A stretch of 64,000 nt of DNA from contig NZ_QEST01000096.1 of NCBI RefSeq assembly GCF_003311645.1, positions 1 to 64,000 of the forward strand, given 5' to 3'. Shown in pieces: positions 41,792 to 49,905 of the stretch. The notes under the pieces were generated by a model. The model was not told the DNA's origin, ran no database searches, and worked only from the letters and a program-made list of their open reading frames with translations. This DNA comes from Streptomyces sp. PT12 (GTDB taxonomy: Bacteria; Actinomycetota; Actinomycetes; Streptomycetales; Streptomycetaceae). A program made the position numbers and the translations under genes. The stretch's first letter is position 1. Every line of letters begins with the position of its first letter.

Positions 41792-44211
41792 TGGGCGGCC
41801 TTTCCGTCGGCGCCCGTGGCGCCCCTGGTGTAGCGGGGGTGGATGAGCCCGACGCAGCTGTAGGGCAGGTCCTCGGTCTCCTCGACGGGCACTCCGCGCT
41901 GCTCGGCGAGCAGCCTGATGTGGTCGAGGTCGGCGCCCGCGCCCCGGCGCGCGAGCACGCGCCAGGGCACGCGGCGCAGCAGCACGCGCGTGGTCTCGCC
42001 GACGCCGGGCTTGACGAGGTTGACGTTGTCGATGCCGTACTCCGCGCTGATGCGCTCGACGGCGCGCCAGCCCGCCCACGTGGGGGCGCGTTCGGCCGGT
42101 TCCGCGGCCAGCAGGGCCGCGGTGTCGGCGGCGACGCCCGCGGCGGTGGCGGGGTCGGCGAAGTGGGCGCCGACGGCGTCGAGGAAGGCCGCGGAGACGT
42201 CGGCGCCCGCGAGGTCGCGGTAGTGCTTGGCGCCGTGGAAGTCGTCGGGCCCGACGAGGTCGGCGCGCAGCACGGTGCGCGAGATCAGCCCGGAGACGGT
42301 GGAGTTGAGGCACGCGGAGGGGATGAGGAAGTCCTCGCGCGTGCCATAGGTGGCGACGCAGCCGCCGGGGTCGGCCAGCACGGCGAGCGACGGGTCGAAG
42401 CGGGGGAACGGCGCGAGCGCGTCGGCCAGTTCGCGGGTGATCGCGCCCTTGCCCGTCCAGCCGTCGACGAACACCACGTCCTCGGGCTCGTGGTGGGCCG
42501 CGAGCCAGCGCATCGCCGTGGTGTCGATGCCCTGGCCCCGCACGATCGAGACGGCGTAGTGCGGCAGGTCGACGCCGTGGGCGTGGCGGGCCCAGCGGCG
42601 CATCAGGATGCCGATGGGCGTCCCGGCGCGGGCCAGCGAGACCAGCACGGGCACGCGGCCAGGGCGTGAGCGTTCGGCGAGCACGGCCTCGGTGACCGTG
42701 CCGACGGCGCGGGCCACGCGGGCGGACGAGGCGGCCAGGGCGTTGTGGAAGAGGCGCTGGTACTCCTCGCTCGGCTGGTACTCCACGGGCAGCGACTCGG
42801 CATAGTGCGCGCCGCCCGACTGGATGGCCTCCTCGCGCTCCTCGGCGGGCGCCTCAAGGGTGACGTCGGACAGGTCCTGGAGCAGCCAGCCCACCTCGTC
42901 GGGGGCGTAGGAGGAGAACGCGGGGCCGCGCAGCGGGTGCGGCAGCCGCGGTACCACCGCGAGCAGCACATGCGCGGCATGCGCGCCCAGGGTGGCCAAC
43001 AGCCCGTCGGGGGCGTGGAGTCGGGGGGTGTCCCCCGCGGCGTCGGTGACCACGACGACGGCGTCCCACTCCCGGCCCGCGACGTTGTAGACATAGCGCG
43101 GCCCTGGCCCGTCGGCCGGGTCGTCGTGCGCGGGGAACGTCAGGCGCGTGCGTATCGCGTAGCCGGGGTCGTCCACGGGGAGCACGGGGGAGCGCGTGGT
43201 GGTGGAGAAGAGCACCTCGGCGCCGCCGGGCGCGAGCGCGGTCTCCAGGGCGACGGCGAGCCGCAGCGGGACCTGGATCAACTCCTCGGTGCCCAGCACC
43301 AGAACACGCCGGGCGCCCGCGGGGAGCGCGGCGGCGATGGCGCGCGCCGGCGCGGCGACGGAGGCGTCCAACCTGGCGTGGTGCGCCGGCGTGAAGCCAT
43401 GGCGCCCGCCGTCGGGCAGCCCGTCGGGCCAGCCGAGGTCGACACGGGTGACCGGCGCGGGCGCGGGCGCGTTGGGCGGCGGAGGCGCGTCGGCGGCGGC
43501 GCGCGCCGCGTGCGCGGCGACGAGCGCCGCGCCGCGCTCCAGGACATCGGGTGGCAGGGTGACAAGCCCCTCGGCCATGGCCATGACCTCGACGGCGACG
43601 CCGAGCTCCGCCGCGAACTTGGCCAGCGCGGCCCGGTCCGCGTCCGCCCTGGTGTCCACGAGCACCGCGACGACATAGCGGTCGCGCGGGCTGTTCCGGT
43701 GCAGCGCGGCGATGGTGTTGCGCACGGTCCTGCCGGTGGACAGCTCGTCGTCCACCAGCACCAGGGGGCCGCTCCCGGCGAGCAGTCGGGGGTCGGTCGG
43801 CAGCAGCAGATGGGACGTGTGGTGGCTGTGCTCCTCCTCGAAGCCACCGGCGGGCGCCACTCCGGGAACGGGGCGGCGCGTGGAGTGCAGATACGTCACT
43901 CCTCCCAGTCCCTCGGCGACGCAGTGCCCAAGCCCCGTGGCCGTCTCGGCATAGCCGAGCACCACGGCGCGCCCGGCCGATCCGCCGAGGAGCGCCCGCA
44001 CGCGGCGCCCGAGCTCGACGCCGGTGCCGTGGACGGTGGAGGGGCGCTGCGGAACGTGCTTGCCGAGGACGCCCGACACCAGCAGGTGGGCGCGGCGGGG
44101 GTTGTGGCGCAGCGCCAGGCCGAGCATCGCGCGCGCCTCGTCGCCGTGCAGCCGGACGCCGAGGCGTCGCGCGACCCACTCCCCTGGCCAGGGGGCGGCC
44201 CGCCCGCTCAC
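41788..44211 (-). CDS. Fused PRTase_2-TRSP-StiP protein of the Ter module
   Basis: The 807-residue protein joins three units. Residues ~35-250 are a phosphoribosyltransferase with VVLGYAETATGLGHCVAEGL and the PRPP loop LVLVDDELSTGRTVRNTIAA. Residues ~270-430 are a TRSP-type region (ALPAGARRVLVLGTEELIQV). Residues ~440-800 are a StiP/PRTase_1 domain: APDEVGWLLQDLSDVTLEAP, AHYAESLPVEYQPSEEYQRL and VVFVDGWTGKGAITRELADA. In many genomes the first and last are separate genes. Comparative genomics (Ter metabolic modules) links them to synthesis of an unknown nucleoside-like compound in stress or phage response. GTGA overlaps with both neighbours. Confidence 0.85.
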   Translation of the reverse strand: MSGRAAPWPGEWVARRLGVRLHGDEARAMLGLALRHNPRRAHLLVSGVLGKHVPQRPSTVHGTGVELGRRVRALLGGSAGRAVVLGYAETATGLGHCVAEGLGGVTYLHSTRRPVPGVAPAGGFEEEHSHHTSHLLLPTDPRLLAGSGPLVLVDDELSTGRTVRNTIAALHRNSPRDRYVVAVLVDTRADADRAALAKFAAELGVAVEVMAMAEGLVTLPPDVLERGAALVAAHAARAAADAPPPPNAPAPAPVTRVDLGWPDGLPDGGRHGFTPAHHARLDASVAAPARAIAAALPAGARRVLVLGTEELIQVPLRLAVALETALAPGGAEVLFSTTTRSPVLPVDDPGYAIRTRLTFPAHDDPADGPGPRYVYNVAGREWDAVVVVTDAAGDTPRLHAPDGLLATLGAHAAHVLLAVVPRLPHPLRGPAFSSYAPDEVGWLLQDLSDVTLEAPAEEREEAIQSGGAHYAESLPVEYQPSEEYQRLFHNALAASSARVARAVGTVTEAVLAERSRPGRVPVLVSLARAGTPIGILMRRWARHAHGVDLPHYAVSIVRGQGIDTTAMRWLAAHHEPEDVVFVDGWTGKGAITRELADALAPFPRFDPSLAVLADPGGCVATYGTREDFLIPSACLNSTVSGLISRTVLRADLVGPDDFHGAKHYRDLAGADVSAAFLDAVGAHFADPATAAGVAADTAALLAAEPAERAPTWAGWRAVERISAEYGIDNVNLVKPGVGETTRVLLRRVPWRVLARRGAGADLDHIRLLAEQRGVPVEETEDLPYSCVGLIHPRYTRGATGADGKAAQ

Positions 44212-45371
44212 GCGACGCCCGCCGCGAGGAAGTCGACGAAGTCCACGCCGTCGCGCGCGACGCCGAAGACCTCGGCGCGCAGCAGCGTCCGCCGCGCCCA
44301 GGCCCGGTGCGGCTTCACCTCGTTCATCTTGTTGGTGTAGGCGGAGCGCAGCACGCCGCCGCCCTCGCGGCCTGGCCCGAGGATGTCGGCGGCGTCGCTG
44401 AACTCCTCCTGGCTGACCACGGACAGGGCGTGCACGGGCGCCACGTGCGAGGGGTGGATGCAGGTCTTGCCGAGCAGCCCGTTGGCGTGGTCGAGCACGA
44501 TCTCGTGCAGCAGCCCGTCCATGTCGTGCTCGATGAGGCGCGCGCGCAGCTCCTCGTGGCGGCCGCTGAACGGGCTGTTGCGCAGCCGGGGCTTGAACAT
44601 CCGCTCCTGGCCCCTGAAGTACTCCCAGACGGGCCCGGTGACCGTGTAGCCGGAGCCGTCGGAGCGGCCGAAGACGTTGACGACGTCGGCGATCACGGAG
44701 GCGACCAGGTGGACGTCGTAGGCGGTCATGTCGCGGCTGCGGCGCAGCCCGTAGGCGGCGCAGAAGTCGGTGACGCCGAGCCGCACGGCGGGGACGCGCT
44801 CGCGGTACTTCTCGACGAGCCTGGCCGCCGCGGCCAGCTCGGTGGCGCGGGTCTCCAGGTGCAGCAGCTCGGGCGACTCAAGCACGGGCATGGCGAGCAG
44901 GCGGCTGCCCGAAACAACCTCGGCCGCGGTGAGCGCCTCGAGGAACGCCGGGCCCGTCGCGGCCGTGAACTTGGGCAGCACATAGCCGGTGAGCAGCCCG
45001 GCGGCCACGCCGAGCCGGGCGGTGAGATCGACGATCTGGGCCGCCGTGCGGACGCGCACGAACAGCAGCGGCAGGTCACCTGGCGCCGCGACCTCGGCCA
45101 GCTCGGCGAACTGGCGCACCAGGTTCTCCTCGGCGCCCTCGACCTCCTCGTCGCCGATGGAGTCCTCGAGACACAGGACCATCGACACGACGCCCGAGGC
45201 CGCCTGCTTGCGTATGTCGGCGGCGAGGTGGGGGCGGGTGGCCGGGCTGTAGAGGGTGGCGCCCAGCGCGATGCCGATCGTGTCGGCGGGGGAAGCGGGC
45301 CCGAATTCGGCGGGCTCCTGGTGGAACAACGCGCGCCGACGCGCAGGCGTGAGGTGCCCGTAATGCCGCAT
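44208..45371 (-). CDS. HpcH/HpaI aldolase/citrate lyase family protein (Ter module)
   Basis: The 387-residue TIM-barrel enzyme shows ALGATLYSPATRPHLAADI, VSMVLCLEDSIGDEEVEGAE (the metal-binding acidic segment), LLFVRVR, LTGYVLPKF and MPVLESPELLHL, then GKTCIHPSHVAPV at the end. This is the citE-like aldolase fixed in Ter operons. It probably makes or breaks a C-C bond of the module's product. ATG 45371 with GGGGAGA. First gene of the minus-strand operon aldolase, PRTase-StiP, HAD, divergent from a TerD gene. Confidence 0.88.
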   Translation of the reverse strand: MRHYGHLTPARRRALFHQEPAEFGPASPADTIGIALGATLYSPATRPHLAADIRKQAASGVVSMVLCLEDSIGDEEVEGAEENLVRQFAELAEVAAPGDLPLLFVRVRTAAQIVDLTARLGVAAGLLTGYVLPKFTAATGPAFLEALTAAEVVSGSRLLAMPVLESPELLHLETRATELAAAARLVEKYRERVPAVRLGVTDFCAAYGLRRSRDMTAYDVHLVASVIADVVNVFGRSDGSGYTVTGPVWEYFRGQERMFKPRLRNSPFSGRHEELRARLIEHDMDGLLHEIVLDHANGLLGKTCIHPSHVAPVHALSVVSQEEFSDAADILGPGREGGGVLRSAYTNKMNEVKPHRAWARRTLLRAEVFGVARDGVDFVDFLAAGVA

Positions 45372-45487
45372 GGATCTCCCCGGGGTTCAAACGGCGGCTC
45401 CGGTCGCCCCACTGGCTGGACCGGATCCCTCGGCAATCGTAAACGCGGCATTGTTTCCTCAGTATGGCCGCAGGCAGGATTACTTAT
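45372..45487. promoter_or_regulatory. Shared divergent promoter region of the Ter module
   Basis: These 116 nt separate the aldolase operon (minus) from the TerD-family gene (plus). The stretch CAATCGTAAACGCGGCATTG is markedly AT-richer than its surroundings, and TTGTTTCC and TTACTTATATG lie close to the plus-strand start. No clear operator repeat was found. Confidence 0.45.
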
Positions 45488-46219
45488 ATGACGCACGGGT
45501 TGGAGGAGGGGGCGGCAATTCACCTGCCCGTTGCCGGGTTACGCGCCGTGTTGCACTGGCTGCCGACAGGAACGGATCCGCGGCGCGGAGTTCCGGATCT
45601 CGATCTTTCCGCGGTGCTTCTCGGGGCGGGCGGAAGGGTGCGTTCCGAAGGGGATTTTGTTTTCTACAACCAGCCGCGCCACCCCACGGGCCTGGTCAGG
45701 CGCCTGTCGAAACGCCGCGACCGGCACGGGCTACGCGACACGGTGGAGGCGGACCTCGGGCGGCTCGACGCCTCGGTGACGCGCGTGGTGCTCGCCGCGT
45801 CCGCCGACGGCGCGGGAGGGTTCGTGGCGGAGCGCAGCATGCCCAGGCTCCTGCTGCACGACGCGGCGGGGGGCGCCCCGTTGGCCGCGCTGCCGCTGCG
45901 GCCCGCGCCGGGCGAGACGGCGGTGGTGTGCGGGGAGTTGCGGCGCTCGGACGGCGGGGGCTGGGAGTTCCACGCGTCGGGGCCCGGCTACGCGGGGGGC
46001 CTGGTCGCGCTCGCGGCGGCCTATGGCATCGCGGCGGCCGGAACGCCCGAGCCGGCATCCGCGCCCGAGCCGGAATCCGCGCCCGACCCCGGGCCCGAGC
46101 CCGCGCCTCGGCCGCGCGTCCACACCCCGACGCCGCCCACGGGCACGGCGTACGGCTATCCCGAGCCCGACCCGGCCTTCACCCTGCCCCCGCAGGGCCC
46201 GCAGTTCCTCCCGGACTAG
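45488..46219 (+). CDS. TerD-family protein
   Basis: The 243-residue protein contains a TerD domain: [20 protein letters not shown], a hydrophobic [20 protein letters not shown], the hallmark FYNQPRHP, and [16 protein letters not shown]. TerD domains bind Ca2+ and occur in tellurite and stress-response clusters. The acidic metal site normally reads DLDxSA; here DLDLSA is kept. A Pro/Glu-rich C-terminal tail (~70 residues) follows. I chose ATG 45488; a start 24 nt earlier is possible. Cytosolic. Confidence 0.82.
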   Translation: MTHGLEEGAAIHLPVAGLRAVLHWLPTGTDPRRGVPDLDLSAVLLGAGGRVRSEGDFVFYNQPRHPTGLVRRLSKRRDRHGLRDTVEADLGRLDASVTRVVLAASADGAGGFVAERSMPRLLLHDAAGGAPLAALPLRPAPGETAVVCGELRRSDGGGWEFHASGPGYAGGLVALAAAYGIAAAGTPEPASAPEPESAPDPGPEPAPRPRVHTPTPPTGTAYGYPEPDPAFTLPPQGPQFLPD

Positions 46220-46357
46220 GCCCTGCCCGGGCGGGCTTCGAGGACCGGTCCGCGCCGTCGGACACGGTGCTCCCCCGGTCTCGGGGCACGTCCCGGACGA
46301 AGTCCGGGGCGGGGGAGTCCGGGAGGCGCGGCCCCGAAGGGAGTCGCCCGGACAGGG

Positions 46358-47116
46358 CTATGCCCGCGTCGGCTTCGTGCCGCGGCCCCAGGACATGCCC
46401 CAGCCGTAGAGGCGGTCGATCTCCGACTGGAAGCCGTAGACGTACTTCACCTCGCGCCGCGCGACGAGGTGCCCCTTCTTGGGCTCGATCAGCGCGACCG
46501 CGCACGAACGGGCGCCCGGCACCGGGTCGACGAGGCCCACCTCGATGTTCTTGCCGTCGGCCGACACCAGCGTCACCACCACGTCCGCCCGGTCGAACGC
46601 CGGGACGCCGCTGTAGATGTAGACGAAGACCAGCAGCCGCTTGAACGCGTCGGCGTGGTCGAGGTTCACATACAGGCTCTCGCCCGACGCCGTGCCCCCG
46701 AACCGGTCGTCGCCGCTCAGGTGGATGTACGGGGGGTCGTTGAAGTCACCGAGCAGGCCGCCGAGCGACTGGACGACGCCCCGCGAGCCGTCGTTGAGCT
46801 CGTACAGGCACGCCAGATCCAGGTCGATGCTGGCCACGCCCTGCGAATGCCCCTGGATCTCGGCGGGCTTGAAGAGGTCCATCGGCCTGCGCAGCACCTG
46901 GGCGATGCCGCCCGACGCCCTGGCGAAGTCGGTGCTGGGGCGCATCCGCCAGGCCAGGTCCACGCGCAGCGTCCCGGTGTCCGCGCCCTCGGCGGTCAAC
47001 GGGGCGGTCGGGGACCGTTTCGTCAGCTCGGTGGCGTAGCTCGACAGGCCGCCCACCGTGTCGAACTTCTGCTTCCGCATGCCGCCTTGCCGCCAGTAGG
47101 ACCACAGGGACGTCAT
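46358..47116 (-). CDS. TerD/TerA-like protein
   Basis: The 252-residue product has the second type of TerD-family domain: LRVDLAWRMRPS, QGVASIDLDLACLYELNDGS, GGLLGDFNDPPYIHLSGDDR, ESLYVNLDHADAFKRLLVFV and VTLVSADGKNIEVGLVD. The acidic SIDLDLAC and DDR positions could bind calcium, as in TerA/TerD proteins. It ends RLYGWGMSWGRGTKP. It is convergent with the other TerD gene and lies upstream of a DUF475 (TerC-like) membrane gene. Cytosolic and possibly membrane-associated through TerC partners. Confidence 0.82.
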   Translation of the reverse strand: MTSLWSYWRQGGMRKQKFDTVGGLSSYATELTKRSPTAPLTAEGADTGTLRVDLAWRMRPSTDFARASGGIAQVLRRPMDLFKPAEIQGHSQGVASIDLDLACLYELNDGSRGVVQSLGGLLGDFNDPPYIHLSGDDRFGGTASGESLYVNLDHADAFKRLLVFVYIYSGVPAFDRADVVVTLVSADGKNIEVGLVDPVPGARSCAVALIEPKKGHLVARREVKYVYGFQSEIDRLYGWGMSWGRGTKPTRA

Positions 47117-47217
47117 GGACGCCGCCCACCCCTCACCTCAACTCGCCACCGTCACACCGGAAGCGGGGCGGTCGGTGACCACCCCGCTACCGGAAGGCTT
47201 CCTCGGATGTCAGGCGC

Positions 47218-48363
47218 TCACACCCGACTGCTCTCCTTCTCCGATCCGGCGGACTCGGCCGCCGCGTCGAGCCGGTTGGCGCGCACCGACGACCAGAACG
47301 ACAGGCCGATCAGGCACACGCCGAGCAGGCCCGTGATCACCTCGTTGAGGTGCCAGCGGATGCTGATCAGCAGCAGCAGGGCCAGCGCGCCGATCGCGTA
47401 GTGCGCGCCGTGCTCCAGGTACCGGTAGTCGTCGAGGGTGCCCTGGCGGACGAGATAGATGGTGAGCGATCGCACATACATCGCCCCGATGCCCAGGCCG
47501 AGCGCCATCAGGAAGATCTCGTTGGTGATGGCGAACGCGCCGATCACGCCGTCGAAGGAGAACGACGCGTCAAGCACCTCGAGATAGAGGAACAGGAAGA
47601 ACGCCGCGCGCCCCGCGACCCCGACCGCGGAGACCTCCTTGCCCTGGGCCGCGGCCTTCTCCTTGGCCTTGGCCTCTTCCTCCTCCAGGCGTTCCTCGTC
47701 CTCCTCCAGGCGGTTCTCGAAGAAGTCGGAGAGCCCGCCGACCAGGAGATAGACGAGCACACCCGCGACGCCCGAGAGCAGCACCGTTTCCGACTTGTCC
47801 GCGTGCAGCCCGCCGTGCTGGTAGGCGCTTGTGGCGATCTGGGTGGCGGCCACCAGCAGCGCGGCCAGCGCGACGCCGACGGAGAACCCGTTGATCCGGC
47901 CCAGGTGGGACAGCGGCTTCTCGATCCACCGCAGCCACATGACCTCCCGCTTCTCGAAGATGAAGTTGAGGAAGATCATCAGCAGGAACATGCCACCGAA
48001 GGCGGCGATCGACGGGTGGGCGTCGGTGACCAGCTCCTCGTAGTGGTCGGGGTCGTCGAGGGCGAGCTCGACGGCCTCGATCGGGCCGAGCCCGGCCGTG
48101 ACGGAGACGATCACCACGGGGAAGATCAGCCGCATGCCGAAGACGGCGATGAGAATGCCGATCGTCAGGAAGATCTTCTGCCAGAAGGCGTTCATCCTCT
48201 TCAGGACACCGGCGTTGACCACCGCGTTGTCGAAGGAGAGCGAGATCTCCAGGATGGAGAGGATGAGCACGATCGCGAAGGCTTCCCAGCCCCAGAAGAG
48301 GGCGGCGGCCACCAGACCCACGATCGTCACGCCGAACGACCAGCCGAAAGTTTTGAGAATCAC
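47218..48363 (-). CDS. DUF475 (TerC/YkoY-like) membrane protein
   Basis: The 381-residue membrane protein has eight to nine helices and two inverted repeats each ending in an acidic motif: ISLSFDNAVVNAGVLKRM and LDASFSFDGVIGAF, the FDN/FDG acidic pair of TerC-type cation transporters. A charged cytoplasmic loop (EEDEERLEEEEAKAKEKAAA) separates the halves. By family knowledge it could export Mn2+ or another divalent cation, or scaffold TerD proteins at the membrane. It is 100 nt downstream of the TerA-like gene on the same strand. Confidence 0.87.
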   Translation of the reverse strand: MILKTFGWSFGVTIVGLVAAALFWGWEAFAIVLILSILEISLSFDNAVVNAGVLKRMNAFWQKIFLTIGILIAVFGMRLIFPVVIVSVTAGLGPIEAVELALDDPDHYEELVTDAHPSIAAFGGMFLLMIFLNFIFEKREVMWLRWIEKPLSHLGRINGFSVGVALAALLVAATQIATSAYQHGGLHADKSETVLLSGVAGVLVYLLVGGLSDFFENRLEEDEERLEEEEAKAKEKAAAQGKEVSAVGVAGRAAFFLFLYLEVLDASFSFDGVIGAFAITNEIFLMALGLGIGAMYVRSLTIYLVRQGTLDDYRYLEHGAHYAIGALALLLLISIRWHLNEVITGLLGVCLIGLSFWSSVRANRLDAAAESAGSEKESSRV

Positions 48364-48499
48364 AAGAAGTCCAGTCTCCGCGCCGGGTGGCGGATGTGCG
48401 GGCTGACAAGTCAGATGGCTCGGAATGTCCCCTTGCCACGGTGCCGGTGCGGCGCGGTGCCGCCGGCGTGATCGATGATGGTGGAACGGCTGACGCCGG

Positions 48500-48958
48500 T
48501 CACAGCGTCCGCAGCGCCGTGACGTAATCGTTCAGGTCTCGCGCGTCGGGCAGACCGTTGACCACTGTCCAGCGGACCACGCCTTCCTTGTCGATGATGA
48601 ACGTTCCGCGCAGAGCGCAACCCTTCTCCTCGTCGAACACCCCGTAAGCTCGCGCGATCTCGCCGTGCGGCCAGAAGTCGGAGAGCAGGGGGTAGTCGAG
48701 CCCCTCGCGCTCGCCGAACACGCGGAGCGTGAACGGGCTGTCACAGGAGACGGCGAGCAGCTGGACGTCGTCGTTGACGAATGTCGGCAGCGCGTCCCGC
48801 AGGGCGCACAGCTCGCCGGTGCACACGCCGGTGAAGGCGAAGGGGTAGAAGAGCAGAACGACGCTCCGCCCGCCGCGGAAGTCACCGAGCGTGACGGACT
48901 GACCGTGCTGATCCCTCAGCTGGAAGTCTGGGGCCTTGGTACCGGGTTCGATCGCCAT
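48500..48958 (-). CDS. Peroxiredoxin, AhpE type
   Basis: The 152-residue thiol peroxidase has FYPFAFTGVCTGELCALRD with the peroxidatic C46 in the TxxC motif, VSCDSPFTLRVFGEREGL and RGTFIIDKEGVVRWTVVNGL, matching actinobacterial one-cysteine AhpE. It reduces hydroperoxides and peroxynitrite in the cytosol; a second Cys at 51 is not at the usual resolving position. ATG start. It sits between the DUF475 gene and the DUF3052 gene, upstream of aceE, a conserved actinobacterial order. Confidence 0.92.
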   Translation of the reverse strand: MAIEPGTKAPDFQLRDQHGQSVTLGDFRGGRSVVLLFYPFAFTGVCTGELCALRDALPTFVNDDVQLLAVSCDSPFTLRVFGEREGLDYPLLSDFWPHGEIARAYGVFDEEKGCALRGTFIIDKEGVVRWTVVNGLPDARDLNDYVTALRTL

Positions 48959-49083
48959 GGAAGGGTCATCCGATTCCCTGTCGTAGGTAAAGTGACGCGG
49001 CCCAGCCTACGACGAGGCCCCTGGCGGCTGATGTGCCCCCAGGGACCTGTGCGCATCCACACGCGGCAGCGGCGCGGCGGCCG

Positions 49084-49518
49084 TTACTTCTTGCCCGCCG
49101 CCTTGGGCGTCACCAGGCGACTGCCTGACCAGTCCTTGCCCGCGCTGACGCTGCTCGTCTGGGCCAGGCCCGCGGTCTGCGCCGCCTCACCGATCTCGCT
49201 CGGCTCCACATAGCCGTCGCGCCCGGTCTTCGGGGTCAGCAGCCACACCGGCGCCCCCGGATCGATCATCGTGGTGGCGTCCACCAGCGCGTCGGTGAGG
49301 TCGCCGTCGTCCTCGCGGAACCACAGCACCACCGCGTCGGCCACGTCGTCGTAGCCCTCGTCGACGAGATCCTGGCCCGTGATGGCCTCGATGCCCTCGC
49401 GGAGTTCCTGCTCGGCGTCGTCGTCGTAGCCGAGCTCCTGGACCACCTGTCCGGGCTGGAAACCCAGCCGAGCGGCGGGATTGGTCCGCTCCTCCGCGTG
49501 GTCCGCGGTCGCGCTCAC
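49084..49518 (-). CDS. DUF3052 family protein
   Basis: The 144-residue protein has the DUF3052 core: LGFQPGQVVQELGYDDDAEQ, DEGYDDVADAVVLWFREDDG, GAPVWLLTPKTGRDGYVEP and AAQTAGLAQTSSVSAGKDW. It is a small acidic cytosolic protein universal in Streptomyces and mycobacteria near aceE; function unknown. I chose GTG 49518 (VSATADHAEERT) because AGGAG lies 7 nt upstream; longer frames are not conserved in type. It is divergent from aceE. Confidence 0.87.
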   Translation of the reverse strand: MSATADHAEERTNPAARLGFQPGQVVQELGYDDDAEQELREGIEAITGQDLVDEGYDDVADAVVLWFREDDGDLTDALVDATTMIDPGAPVWLLTPKTGRDGYVEPSEIGEAAQTAGLAQTSSVSAGKDWSGSRLVTPKAAGKK

Positions 49519-49905
49519 GGATTGCTCCTGTCCTGTGTCGGAAAGCATTCGGTAGGTACGAAGAGACCCGCGCGTGCGCGGGGCTTGGCCCGTAGTCCAC
49601 ACGGGCGGGGCGGATCGCGCAAGTACCCGACCGCCGAGCCCGCCCAAACGTTGACGTCTTGGCCCACGGCGAAACGCGTGGTGGGCCCCCCGCTCGGGCG
49701 AACGGGTGTTCGTCGGGCGTCAGCCGTGGGCGTAGGCTGGCAGGTCGGCCAGGACATGACCAGGACGTGAGGAGACCCCGCCGGAGCCGCCGGGGAGGGG
49801 GCGGCGATGATTACCGCACAGTAGAGATGACGTTTCGCCGTCAGCGGTAGACGATGGAGGCGGCGCGACACAAGCAGAGCAGACAACTCACAGTGAAGGA
49901 ACAGC
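49519..49905. other. Divergent regulatory region between DUF3052 gene and aceE
   Basis: About 390 nt without a gene. For aceE, TAGGCT (about 49,734) preceded by GTCAGCCGTGGG, and a second AT-rich patch GATGATTACCGCACAGTAGAG (49,806-49,826) are candidate promoter elements. CGTTTCGCCGTCAGCGG follows. GTGAAGGAAC directly precedes the aceE GTG. A GCCGGAGCCGCCGG palindrome lies near 49,781. Confidence 0.4.

Noticed and set aside
41788-47116. Dedicated tellurite-resistance operon
   Set aside because: TerD-family genes are present, but tellurite resistance is only one phenotype of such modules and no TerB is seen here; a general stress module is the safer call.
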